Below, piece by piece: positions 15,322-22,344 of a stretch of DNA of 64,000 nucleotides; position 1 is the first letter of the stretch; every line of letters begins with the position of its first letter. Source of the DNA: Actinomycetes bacterium (GTDB taxonomy: Bacteria > Actinomycetota > Acidimicrobiia > Acidimicrobiales > JAJYXR01); the NCBI GenBank assembly GCA_021801795.1, contig JAJYXR010000020.1:1-64000 (forward strand). Reading direction: 5' to 3'. The position numbers and the translations under genes were made by a program. The notes beneath the pieces are model-generated. The model had not been told where the DNA came from and did no database searches. It was given only the letters and a program-made list of their open reading frames with translations.

Positions 15322-15822
15322 CTAGGGTTCGATGCCGTCTGTCAGGGCGGCACGGCGCCAGGTCCCGGAGCTTCCTCCGGTCTTCTCCCAGAGCGCGAGC
15401 TGCCCGATGGTCATGGACCTGTCTGACGACTTGCACATGTCGTAGATGGTAAGCGCCGCCACCGCGCATGCAGTGAGTGCCTCCATCTCGACGCCCGTCC
15501 TATCCACTGTCTCCACCTGGGCTTCTATCTCCACGTGATCGTCACCTATCGTGAAGTTCACGTGGACTGCCCCCACGAGCAGGGGATGGCACATGGGTAT
15601 GAGATCCGGTGTCCTCTTCGCCGCCTGTATGCCGGCGATGCGGGCCGTCCCGAGCACGTCGCCCTTGTTTATGGCGTTGTTGGCCACCTTCGCGGTGGTC
15701 TCGGGGAGCATGGTGACCCTGCAGCGAGCGAGCGCCCGCCGGTGAGTCGGCTCCTTCGGCGTGACGTCCACCATGCGGGCGCCACCAAGCGGATCTAGAT
15801 GGGTAAGGCTGCGATCTGGCAC
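15322..15822 (-). CDS. moaC: Cyclic pyranopterin monophosphate synthase MoaC
   Basis: MoaC, with MoaA, makes cyclic pyranopterin monophosphate, the first stable intermediate of molybdenum cofactor. At 166 residues the length is normal. Diagnostic segments are LTHLDPLGGARMVDVTPKEP, INKGDVLGTARIAGIQAAKR, IPMCHPLLVGAVHV (active-site region), GVEMEALTACAVAALTIYDM and MCKSSDRSMTI. No other moa or moe gene is in the window, so the pathway is dispersed. It is divergent from the ruc-like gene, with a CIRCE element between them. Confidence 0.96.
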   Translation of the reverse strand: MPDRSLTHLDPLGGARMVDVTPKEPTHRRALARCRVTMLPETTAKVANNAINKGDVLGTARIAGIQAAKRTPDLIPMCHPLLVGAVHVNFTIGDDHVEIEAQVETVDRTGVEMEALTACAVAALTIYDMCKSSDRSMTIGQLALWEKTGGSSGTWRRAALTDGIEP

Positions 15823-15875
15823 AGAGGAAGTCTACCTGGACTAGATGCGCTGGCGGACCTGCGAGACCACTATGA

Positions 15876-15902
15876 TTAGCACTCGAAGGACAGGAGTGCC
15901 AG
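15876..15902. promoter_or_regulatory. CIRCE element (HrcA operator)
   Basis: TTAGCACTC (15876-15884), a 9-base spacer, then GAGTGCCAG (15894-15902) matches the CIRCE consensus TTAGCACTC-N9-GAGTGCTAA at 16 of 18 positions with the exact spacer length. TATGAT at 15871-15876 is a plausible -10 box touching the site. HrcA bound here would repress transcription to the right, towards the ruc-like gene, outside heat stress. Confidence 0.82.
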
Positions 15903-16026
15903 AAGACACTGCTGGCAGGATATGAGAGCTGGCCCGCGTAGAGGCCCCGAGAGACCTCGCCGTAGCCGACTGCTCGCTGACCTGCCTCCAGAGCGTGGCA
16001 CATGACCAGGAGGAAGGCTGACTCCG

Positions 16027-16467
16027 ATGCCGACATACGAGTACGCCTGCAGGTCGTGCGGAGCACACACCGAGGTGGTCCAGTCTTTCCACGACGAGCC
16101 ACTCACCACCTGCGGACACTGCGGTGGACCGCTCCGTAAGGTATTCGGGAACGTCGGGGTGGTCTTCAAGGGCCAGGGCTTCTATAAGACCGACAGCCGG
16201 TCAGCCGCCTCGTCTGGAGGTTCTGCAAAGAGCGGGGGATCGGACGGCGCCACCGGCACCGACGCTGGCGCGTCTACGAGTTCCTCAGGGGAGTCCGGCG
16301 CGGCTGGGGACGGATCCGGGGGCAAATCCGACGCCGCGAAGGGCGGCTCGAAGAAAGACGCGAAGGCCGGCGCGCCTCAGCCATCCTCTGATGGCTCTGG
16401 AGCATCTGGCAGCTCGAAGGGCTCGAATGGCCCCGCGAAACCAGCGGTCTCCTCGGGGGCTTCCTGA
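16027..16467 (+). CDS. ruc: FmdB-family zinc ribbon, Ruc-like redox-regulated chaperone
   Basis: A 146-residue protein. The N-terminal FmdB/CxxC_CXXC zinc ribbon (MPTYEYACRSCGAHTEVVQS) has Cys8, Cys11, Cys29 and Cys32, followed by GPLRKVFGNVGVVFKGQGFY. From ~60 on it is a Gly/Ser/Ala/Lys-rich disordered tail. This is the build of mycobacterial Ruc (Rv0991c), a redox-controlled chaperone reported to be repressed by HrcA. The CIRCE element 125 bases upstream supports the match. A strong RBS (AGGAGGAAGG, 16006-16015) precedes the ATG. Other FmdB-family roles remain possible. Confidence 0.82.
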   Translation: MPTYEYACRSCGAHTEVVQSFHDEPLTTCGHCGGPLRKVFGNVGVVFKGQGFYKTDSRSAASSGGSAKSGGSDGATGTDAGASTSSSGESGAAGDGSGGKSDAAKGGSKKDAKAGAPQPSSDGSGASGSSKGSNGPAKPAVSSGAS

Positions 16468-16477
16468 GCTGGCCCAC

Positions 16478-16612
16478 GGCATCTCCCCTCCGAGCCCTCA
16501 GGTGCCCGATACGGCATCTCCCCTCCGAGCCCTCAGGTGCCCGATACGGCATCTCCCCTCCGAGCCCTCAGGTGCCCGATACGGCATCTCCCCTCCGAGC
16601 CCTCAGGTGCCC
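16478..16612. repeat. Four-copy 35-bp tandem repeat covering the 3' end of tldE
   Basis: Units start at 16478, 16513, 16548 and 16583, each beginning GGCATCTCCCCTCCGAGCCC. The last unit on the plus strand holds the tldE stop codon (TGA, minus strand, 16603-16605), so the other three are downstream copies of the gene's end. There are no unique spacers. Confidence 0.93.
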
Positions 16613-17985
16613 GAGAGCGTCATGCCGCCGATGGCCAGCGTCTGACCGGCTGCGATACCGGGCAACCACTCCACATCGGACCCGATAGCCACCACTGAGG
16701 TGAGCATACGCTGGAGCGTCGACGCGACGGTCACCTCGCGCACGGGCTGAGCGAGCTCTCCGCCGCTGACCATCAGGCCTACCGCGCCGACGGAGAAGTC
16801 CCCACTCACCGGGTTCACTCCCGAGTGGACCCCTGTTACCGACTGGACGTAGAGACCCTCTCCCACCTCCCGCAAGATCGCCTCGGCATCCAGAGATCCG
16901 GGCATCAGCGACAGGGCCCTGCAGCCGGCCACAGGGGTGGAGGCATAGCCTCCTCGCACCGCCGAGGCGGTGGATGCCACCCCAGCACGGCGTGCAGAGA
17001 CCGTGTCGAAGACGAAACCCTGGAGGATCCCGTCCTTCACGAGGAGGTTCCGCCGGCTCGCGAGGCCCTCGGCATCATAGGGTGAGGCACCGTAAGCCCG
17101 TATGTCGGTGGGATCGTCGACGATGGTCACCGAGCCGAGTGCCACCTGCTCCCCGACGCGCCCAGCGAAGAGGGAGCGACCCTTCGTCACCGCCTCGCCC
17201 GAGAATGCCGCCGAGAGCACCCCGAGGATGGTGGACACGACTCTCGGGTCGAAGACCACGACGAGGCTGCCCGATCGCGCCTTCTTCGCACCCAGCAGCC
17301 TGGTGGCACGCTCTATCGCGTCAGCCGCCGCCCGCTCGGGCGAGAGATCCCCCGGTCCACGTCCCACCGAGAAGCCGACCCCCGTATGGCTCCCCCCGAG
17401 CTCGCCTGCGATGGCAGAGACGGAAAGATGGCAGCCGGTCCGCCGGGTAGCTGCCTGGATACCAGTGGAGGTGACCACGGCGGCCTGCAGGGATGCGTCC
17501 TCGTAATCAGCGGATGGCACCTGGCGCACCCGGGGATCGCCGTCGCGCACCATGCGCTCGAGCTCTATGGCCATCCTTACCTTCTCGTCCATCTGCAGCT
17601 CGGTCAGACCCTCGTCGAAGAGGTCGAGCGCACCAGCATGTACCCCATCGGGCACGGCCAGCGTCACGTGTTCGTCGGGGGTGGCGAAGGAGGCGTTGTC
17701 ACGAGCCTCCGCGAGGGTCTCCTTCACCACCTCGGCATCCAGTGAGGCTGCGTGCGCGAAGCCCTGGCAGCCACCCACGACTACCCGGATGCCGATGCCA
17801 GCCGAGTCAGAAGAGGAGAGTGACTCCACCTCGCCCTCGTAGGCGCGCACCTCGGTCTGGCGGGCGCGCATGGCGTAGGCCTCGATCATCTCCCCCGGCT
17901 TGGCCAGTTCCGCCGCACCAGAGGCAATGGCGAGGAGGTCGTCCAGTCCCTCCCCCTGACCTTCTGAGCTGCCCGCAGCCGTCAT
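16603..17985 (-). CDS. tldE: TldE/PmbA-family subunit of the TldD/TldE protease
   Basis: A 460-residue TldE (PmbA) homologue. TldD/TldE is a heterodimeric metalloprotease that trims unfolded peptides and some RiPP leader peptides. TldE lacks its own metal motif, as here. Recognisable parts are EVRAYEGEVESLSSSDSAGI, GIRVVVGGCQGFAHAAS, SLVVVFDPRVVSTILGVLSA, PYDAEGLASRRNLLVKDGIL and NPVSGDFSVGAVGLMVSGGE. The ATG at 17985 is chosen, 71 bases after the tldD stop on the same strand; a longer open frame upstream is Arg-rich noise. Its stop lies within a tandem repeat. Confidence 0.93.
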   Translation of the reverse strand: MTAAGSSEGQGEGLDDLLAIASGAAELAKPGEMIEAYAMRARQTEVRAYEGEVESLSSSDSAGIGIRVVVGGCQGFAHAASLDAEVVKETLAEARDNASFATPDEHVTLAVPDGVHAGALDLFDEGLTELQMDEKVRMAIELERMVRDGDPRVRQVPSADYEDASLQAAVVTSTGIQAATRRTGCHLSVSAIAGELGGSHTGVGFSVGRGPGDLSPERAAADAIERATRLLGAKKARSGSLVVVFDPRVVSTILGVLSAAFSGEAVTKGRSLFAGRVGEQVALGSVTIVDDPTDIRAYGASPYDAEGLASRRNLLVKDGILQGFVFDTVSARRAGVASTASAVRGGYASTPVAGCRALSLMPGSLDAEAILREVGEGLYVQSVTGVHSGVNPVSGDFSVGAVGLMVSGGELAQPVREVTVASTLQRMLTSVVAIGSDVEWLPGIAAGQTLAIGGMTLSGT

Positions 17986-18056
17986 CGCCAAGCTCCGGCG
18001 CGTGGGTCTGGTCCGATGATCGTCTCGGCCTCGATCACCAGACCGCTCCAGCCGAC

Positions 18057-19541
18057 CTAAGCACCTGCCGTACCTCCTATCGTGACCGACGAGACCCGCA
18101 GCGTAGGCTGGCCACAGCCCACCGGCACGCTCTGGCCGTCCTTGCCGCAGGTCCCAGGTGTCATGGAGAAGTCGCCCGCCACCGCGTCCACCCGGGAGAG
18201 CACCTCGGGTCCGTTCCCGATCAGGTTCGCATCGCGCAGTGGCTCGGTGATCTCCCCGTTCTCTATCAGGTAGGCCTCGGTGGTGCCGAAGACGAAGTCG
18301 CCCGTGGTGGTGTCCACCTGGCCGCCCCCGAGCTTCGCCACGTAGACCCCGTGTGGGGTGTCGGCCAGTATCTCCTCGGGTTCCTGCTCGCCGTCCATGA
18401 GGAAGGTGTTCGTCATACGGACCATCGGAAGGTGGCGGTAGCTCTCCCGGCGGCCGTTGCCCGAGGAGCTCCTGCCTTCCTTCCGGGCGCGTATGAGGTC
18501 CCACATGTAGTCAGTGAGCACGCCATTTTCGATGAGGACGTTGCGTGCGCCGCTGCGGCCCTCGTCGTCCACCCCGAGACTCCCCCACTCGCCTCCGAGA
18601 GTCCCGTCGTCGACCAGTGTCACCAGGGGACTGGCGACCAGCTCGCCGATGCGCCCCACGAAGACCGAGGCATCCTTCGCGATGTGGTCGGCCTCCAGGC
18701 CGTGGCCACAGGCCTCGTGGAAGAGAATCCCGCCGCTGCCCGAGGCAAGCACTACCGGCACCTCTCCGCTCGGCGCAGGACGTGCGGAGAGCTTCGCCAG
18801 TGCGCGCCTGGCTGCAGTCGAGGCCAGCTCCGCCACGTCGTGGTCCTCGAAGACCTCGAAGCCCCGCGTGAGCGCGATGGTTTCGTAGCCAGTCTGCATC
18901 CCGCCATCGCCGAGAGCCACCACGGAGGCAGACAGGCGGGTCCGCACCGTGTAGTCCCCCACGAACAGCCCCTCGCTGTTGGCCACGAGCATCTGCCTCA
19001 CGCTGTCTGCGTAGCCCGCAGACACCTGGACCACCTCTGCTCCGGCAGATCGCGCAGCGTCGTCGGCTCGCCAGAGCAGCTCCACCTTCTTCGCCTTGGC
19101 CACCTGGAGGGGATGGAGCAGAGCGGGGGCGCTCCGGGGCACGGTGGGCTCGCTACCGCCTGCCTCCCGAGAGCCCCCCTGTAGGGGCCCGGGTCCTACC
19201 GCCACACCCCTGACAGCGCCCACAGAGCTGCGGGCGATCGCTGATGCAGCCTCTGCCGCCGCCATCAGGCCTGCCTGTGTAAGGTCCGAGGTGTGTGCGT
19301 AGCCCGTGGTCTCCCCCACCACCACCCGGACCCCCGCACCCCGAACACGTCCGGTGGCCAGCTCCTCCACCCGACCGTCATCGAGGAAGGCCGTCGTGCC
19401 GTACCGATCCTCCGCGAAGATCTCCGCGAAGTCTCCCCCGCGCTGCAGGGCAGCAGCTATGACCCTGCCGGCGACGTCGGGTTCCACCAGATAGCCGCCC
19501 GCATCCAGAGAGCTGTCGGCTCCGGTCAGGGACTCAGTCAC
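18057..19541 (-). CDS. tldD: TldD metalloprotease subunit
   Basis: A 494-residue TldD homologue carrying the zinc motif HEACGHGLEAD (HExxxH) after VPVVLASGSGGILF. Other family segments are AEIFAEDRYGTTAFLDDGRV, GAGVRVVVGETTGYAHTSDL, DDGTLGGEWGSLGVDDEGR, and GGQVDTTTGDFVFGTTEAYL at the C terminus. It forms the active protease with the TldE encoded next. One oddity is a Gly/Pro-rich stretch near residue 115 (VGPGPLQGGSREAGGSEP). No RiPP precursor was seen nearby. Confidence 0.95.
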   Translation of the reverse strand: MTESLTGADSSLDAGGYLVEPDVAGRVIAAALQRGGDFAEIFAEDRYGTTAFLDDGRVEELATGRVRGAGVRVVVGETTGYAHTSDLTQAGLMAAAEAASAIARSSVGAVRGVAVGPGPLQGGSREAGGSEPTVPRSAPALLHPLQVAKAKKVELLWRADDAARSAGAEVVQVSAGYADSVRQMLVANSEGLFVGDYTVRTRLSASVVALGDGGMQTGYETIALTRGFEVFEDHDVAELASTAARRALAKLSARPAPSGEVPVVLASGSGGILFHEACGHGLEADHIAKDASVFVGRIGELVASPLVTLVDDGTLGGEWGSLGVDDEGRSGARNVLIENGVLTDYMWDLIRARKEGRSSSGNGRRESYRHLPMVRMTNTFLMDGEQEPEEILADTPHGVYVAKLGGGQVDTTTGDFVFGTTEAYLIENGEITEPLRDANLIGNGPEVLSRVDAVAGDFSMTPGTCGKDGQSVPVGCGQPTLRVSSVTIGGTAGA

Positions 19542-19588
19542 GTCTTCTCCTTGTCGTCGCCAGGCTAGCCGTCTGGCCCCCAGGTGCC

Positions 19589-20122
19589 ATGCGGTCGTAT
19601 CGTACCGCCGTGGACCTCCATCCCGGCCTCAGTGCGAGAGTCACCCTCGTGGTAGGCGAGGACGACACCGCCGTGGCGTTCGGCTCCGGGGATGTGCCCG
19701 TGCTGGCGACTCCGAGGCTGATCGCCCTCTGCGAAGCCGCTGCCTGCCAGGCGGTGGCGCCTGCGCTGTCCGAAGAAGCCCATGGCGGCAAGCGAGAGCC
19801 CTCCGGCCAGCCCCCCTCGCAGCCCTCCGGCCAGCCCGCCACAGAGCCCACCGGCCAGCCCCCCTCGCAGCCCTCCGGCCAGCCCGCCACGGGCGAGCGC
19901 GCTGCGGGAACACGAACGACAGTCGGCGTCCGTGTCCAGTTCGACCACCTGGCCCCGGTGAAGGTCGGTTCGGAGGTGGCTGCCGAGGCGACCCTGGACA
20001 GGGTCGAGGGTCGCCGCCTGGTCTTCACGGTATCGGCCTCTGACGAGGCCGGGGTGGTCGGATGCGGTCGCGTGGTGCGCGTGGTGGTCGACCGCGAAGC
20101 CTTCAACGCGAAGGCCCGCTGA
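19589..20122 (+). CDS. Hotdog thioesterase (FlK-like) with an internal repeat insertion
   Basis: A 177-residue protein. LHPGLSARVTLVVGEDDTAV, then GSGDVPVLATPRLIALCEAA and after an insert TVGVRVQFDHLAPVKVGSEV and VFTVSASDEAGVVGCGRVVR, match the single-hotdog family of fluoroacetyl-CoA-thioesterase-like proteins, normally about 130-145 residues. Residues 70-101 are two copies of a 16-residue Pro/Gln unit placed between the active-site helix and the next strand. It probably hydrolyses small acyl-CoA esters; the substrate is unknown. It is divergent from tldD and upstream of dxs. Confidence 0.82.
   Translation: MRSYRTAVDLHPGLSARVTLVVGEDDTAVAFGSGDVPVLATPRLIALCEAAACQAVAPALSEEAHGGKREPSGQPPSQPSGQPATEPTGQPPSQPSGQPATGERAAGTRTTVGVRVQFDHLAPVKVGSEVAAEATLDRVEGRRLVFTVSASDEAGVVGCGRVVRVVVDREAFNAKAR
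19796..19891 (+). repeat. Two-copy 48-bp in-frame repeat inside the thioesterase gene
   Basis: Units at 19796-19843 and 19844-19891 encode EPSGQPPSQPSGQPAT and EPTGQPPSQPSGQPAT. Each unit is itself built of GQP half-repeats. The period is a multiple of three, so the frame is kept. Confidence 0.88.
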
Positions 20123-20227
20123 GCATCGGAAGCTCTGGGGCAGGCGCTCCCGAGCAGTCTCTGGCCGGTCGAATGCTGGATGGCCGGTCGGGCGCGCTAG
20201 GTTTGGTTCGGAGGCGATCCCAGTCAC

Positions 20228-22192
20228 ATGCTCTTGGAAAACATCTCTTCACCGGCCGACCTCGAATCCCTGTCCTACGCCGAGCTGGACGCCCTGGCCG
20301 AAGAGATCAGGAACCTGATAGTCGAGCGAGTCAACACGAACGGCGGCCATCTCGGCTCTAATCTCGGGGTAGTCGAGATAACCCTCGCGATCCACCGCGT
20401 CTTCGATTCCCCATCCGATGTCATCCTCTGGGACACCGGTCACCAGGCCTACGTGCACAAGCTGATCACCGGACGTCAGGCGGCCTTCGCCACACTGCGC
20501 CAGCCTGGGGGGATGTCCGGCTACCCCTCACGGCGCGAGTCCGAGCACGACTTCATCGAGAACTCCCACGCGTCCACGGCGCTCAGCTACGCACATGGGC
20601 TCGCGACCGCCATGGCCCGCCGGGGCGAGCACGACCGCCATGTGGTCGTGGTCCTCGGTGACGGTGCACTGACGGGGGGGATGGCCTACGAGGCACTGAA
20701 TAACCTGGGCCACTCGGGGACGCGTGTGGTGATCGTGCTGAACGATAACGGCCGGTCCTACGCGCCCACCGTCTCGCGGCTGTCCACCGAGCTCACACAA
20801 CTGAGACTGAACCCGGCTTACGTCCACGCTCGCGAGCGGGTCCGCAGGCGCCTGCGCGACATACCTGCGCTAGGCGAGCTCGCCTATTCGGGTATCCACG
20901 GGCTCACGAGCGCGCTGCGCGAGATAGTGACGCCACACCGCTTCTTCGAGGCCCTGGGGGTGCGCTATGCAGGTCCCATAGACGGTCACGACGTGGCGCG
21001 CCTCGAGCAGGCCCTCATCCATGCTGCCCAGTGGGACGGGCCCATCGTTGTCCACGCGATCACCTCGAAGGGCAGGGGGTACGCTCCGGCCGAGGAGGAC
21101 GAGGTCCAGCGGCTTCATGACGTGAAGGTCCGCTCTCTGGCCGCAGAGGCTCCTAGGTCGCCAGCTGGAGCGTCAGGTCCTGAAGACGCCGCCAGCCGAG
21201 CCATCTCCACCAATGGTTCGGTGGACCCCGAGGCACCGTCGAGCTATACCGAAGCCTTCACACGGGCCCTTCTCGAAGAGGCCGAGCAGCGCCCCGAGCT
21301 GGTCGCCATCACCGCCGCCATGCCCGGCCCCACGGGGCTGCTCCCGCTCCAGGAGCGCTATCCCGACAGGGTGTTCGACGTCGGCATCGCGGAGCAGCAC
21401 GCGCTTACCGCAGCGGCGGGGATGGCCATGGGCGGGCTCCGACCCGTGGTGGCGGTGTACTCCACCTTCTTCTCCAGAGCGTTCGACCAGGCGAACCTGG
21501 ACGTGGGGCTCCATGGCCTGCCGGTGGTGCTGGTGCTCGACCGGGCGGGCATCACCGGCGACGACGGTCCCAGCCATCATGGAACGCTCGACATGTCCCT
21601 GGCGCTCGCCATCCCGGGCATGACCCTCTTCGCCCCCTCCTCCGCTCAGGAAGTGCCCGTCATGCTCCACCAGGCACTCGAGCTGGAGGGACCTTCGGCC
21701 ATCCGCTTCCCCAAGACGCCTGCTGTGCAGGCCGGGCCCGGCAGCGTCGGCAGCGGGCTCAGCGCCAGGTGCGTCAGGCGTGGCGAATCGCAGGTATGCG
21801 TGATGGCCGTGGGGAAGATGCTCGCTGCCGGCGAGGAGGCTGCCGAGCTGCTCCTGGCAGAGGGGATAGAGGTAACGCTCTGGGACGTGAGGGTGGTATC
21901 GCCGCCCGACCAGGAAATGCTCATCGACGCGGCCTCCCACCAGCTCGTCGTCACCATCGAGGACGGCATCCGCGTCGGAGGAGCCGGCACCTACCTCGTC
22001 GACGCCATGCGGTCGCTTCCCGGGCTCGAACGGCGCCTGCCGCCGGTACGGGTCCTGGGCCTCCCAGTGGCCTACCTGCCCCAGGGAAAGCCCGACGCCA
22101 TCCTCGCGGAGCTCGGCCTGGACGGCACCGGCGTCGCTGCCTCCATCAGCGCCGCGCTCGCAGCCGAGCGCGACCGGCTCGGCATCGGCTGA
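20228..22192 (+). CDS. dxs: 1-deoxy-D-xylulose-5-phosphate synthase
   Basis: A 654-residue DXS, the thiamine-diphosphate enzyme that condenses pyruvate and glyceraldehyde-3-phosphate to start the MEP isoprenoid pathway. The ThDP motif is VVVLGDGALTGGMAYEALNN through VIVLNDNGRS. Other marks are GGHLGSNLGVVEITLAIHRV, IDGHDVARLEQAL, the transketolase-like middle domain (FDVGIAEQHALTAAAGMAMG), ITGDDGPSHHGTLDMSLALA, and a C-terminal domain ending in VAYLPQGKPDAILAELGLDG. Length is normal. An 8-bp tandem repeat begins 9 bases after its stop. Confidence 0.97.
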   Translation: MLLENISSPADLESLSYAELDALAEEIRNLIVERVNTNGGHLGSNLGVVEITLAIHRVFDSPSDVILWDTGHQAYVHKLITGRQAAFATLRQPGGMSGYPSRRESEHDFIENSHASTALSYAHGLATAMARRGEHDRHVVVVLGDGALTGGMAYEALNNLGHSGTRVVIVLNDNGRSYAPTVSRLSTELTQLRLNPAYVHARERVRRRLRDIPALGELAYSGIHGLTSALREIVTPHRFFEALGVRYAGPIDGHDVARLEQALIHAAQWDGPIVVHAITSKGRGYAPAEEDEVQRLHDVKVRSLAAEAPRSPAGASGPEDAASRAISTNGSVDPEAPSSYTEAFTRALLEEAEQRPELVAITAAMPGPTGLLPLQERYPDRVFDVGIAEQHALTAAAGMAMGGLRPVVAVYSTFFSRAFDQANLDVGLHGLPVVLVLDRAGITGDDGPSHHGTLDMSLALAIPGMTLFAPSSAQEVPVMLHQALELEGPSAIRFPKTPAVQAGPGSVGSGLSARCVRRGESQVCVMAVGKMLAAGEEAAELLLAEGIEVTLWDVRVVSPPDQEMLIDAASHQLVVTIEDGIRVGGAGTYLVDAMRSLPGLERRLPPVRVLGLPVAYLPQGKPDAILAELGLDGTGVAASISAALAAERDRLGIG

Positions 22193-22200
22193 GCCAACGG

Positions 22201-22277
22201 GCCAGAGGGCCAGAGGGCCAGAGGGCCAGAGGGCCAGAGGGCCAGAGGGCCAGAGGGCCAGAGGGCCAGAGGGCCAG
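22201..22277 (+). repeat. 8-bp tandem repeat after dxs
   Basis: GCCAGAGG occurs nine times in perfect tandem, followed by a partial GCCAG. It fills the gap between the dxs stop and the promoter region of the next gene. Confidence 0.95.
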
Positions 22278-22321
22278 CGAGCCGGCGATGGTGGCTGGCA
22301 GCCACCGCTTGCCAACAGAAG

Positions 22322-22335
22322 CAGAACCTGTTCTA
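22322..22335. promoter_or_regulatory. KstR/TetR-like operator
   Basis: CAGAACCTGTTCTA contains the perfect palindrome AGAACCTGTTCT and matches TnnAACnnGTTnnA at all but the first position. Its last two bases overlap the TACTTT -10 box of the CoA-synthetase gene, so bound repressor would block initiation. Confidence 0.58.
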
Positions 22336-22339
22336 CTTT
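22334..22339 (+). promoter_or_regulatory. Putative -10 box of a leaderless promoter
   Basis: TACTTT fits TAnnnT and ends 5 bases before a GTG at 22345, where the acyl-CoA synthetase homology begins (VEFNLADLFE). No RBS is evident. Confidence 0.42.
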
Positions 22340-22344
22340 ATGAG

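Noticed and set aside
16478..16612. CRISPR array
   Set aside because: The 35-bp units are directly adjacent, with no unique spacers, and contain a gene's own 3' end. No cas genes are present.
17493..19184. Long plus-strand open frame opposite tldD/tldE
   Set aside because: It is antisense to two clear family members. The translation is Arg/Pro/His-rich without domains, typical of high-GC shadow frames.
21173..22315. Minus-strand open frame of 380 codons opposite dxs
   Set aside because: It includes translation of the 8-bp repeat and lies antisense to dxs; no family features.
21769..22344. N-terminal extension of the CoA-synthetase frame into dxs
   Set aside because: The frame is open by chance through dxs and the GCCAGAGG repeat. 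Synthetase homology starts at VEFNLADLFE, and a -10 box and operator lie directly before it.
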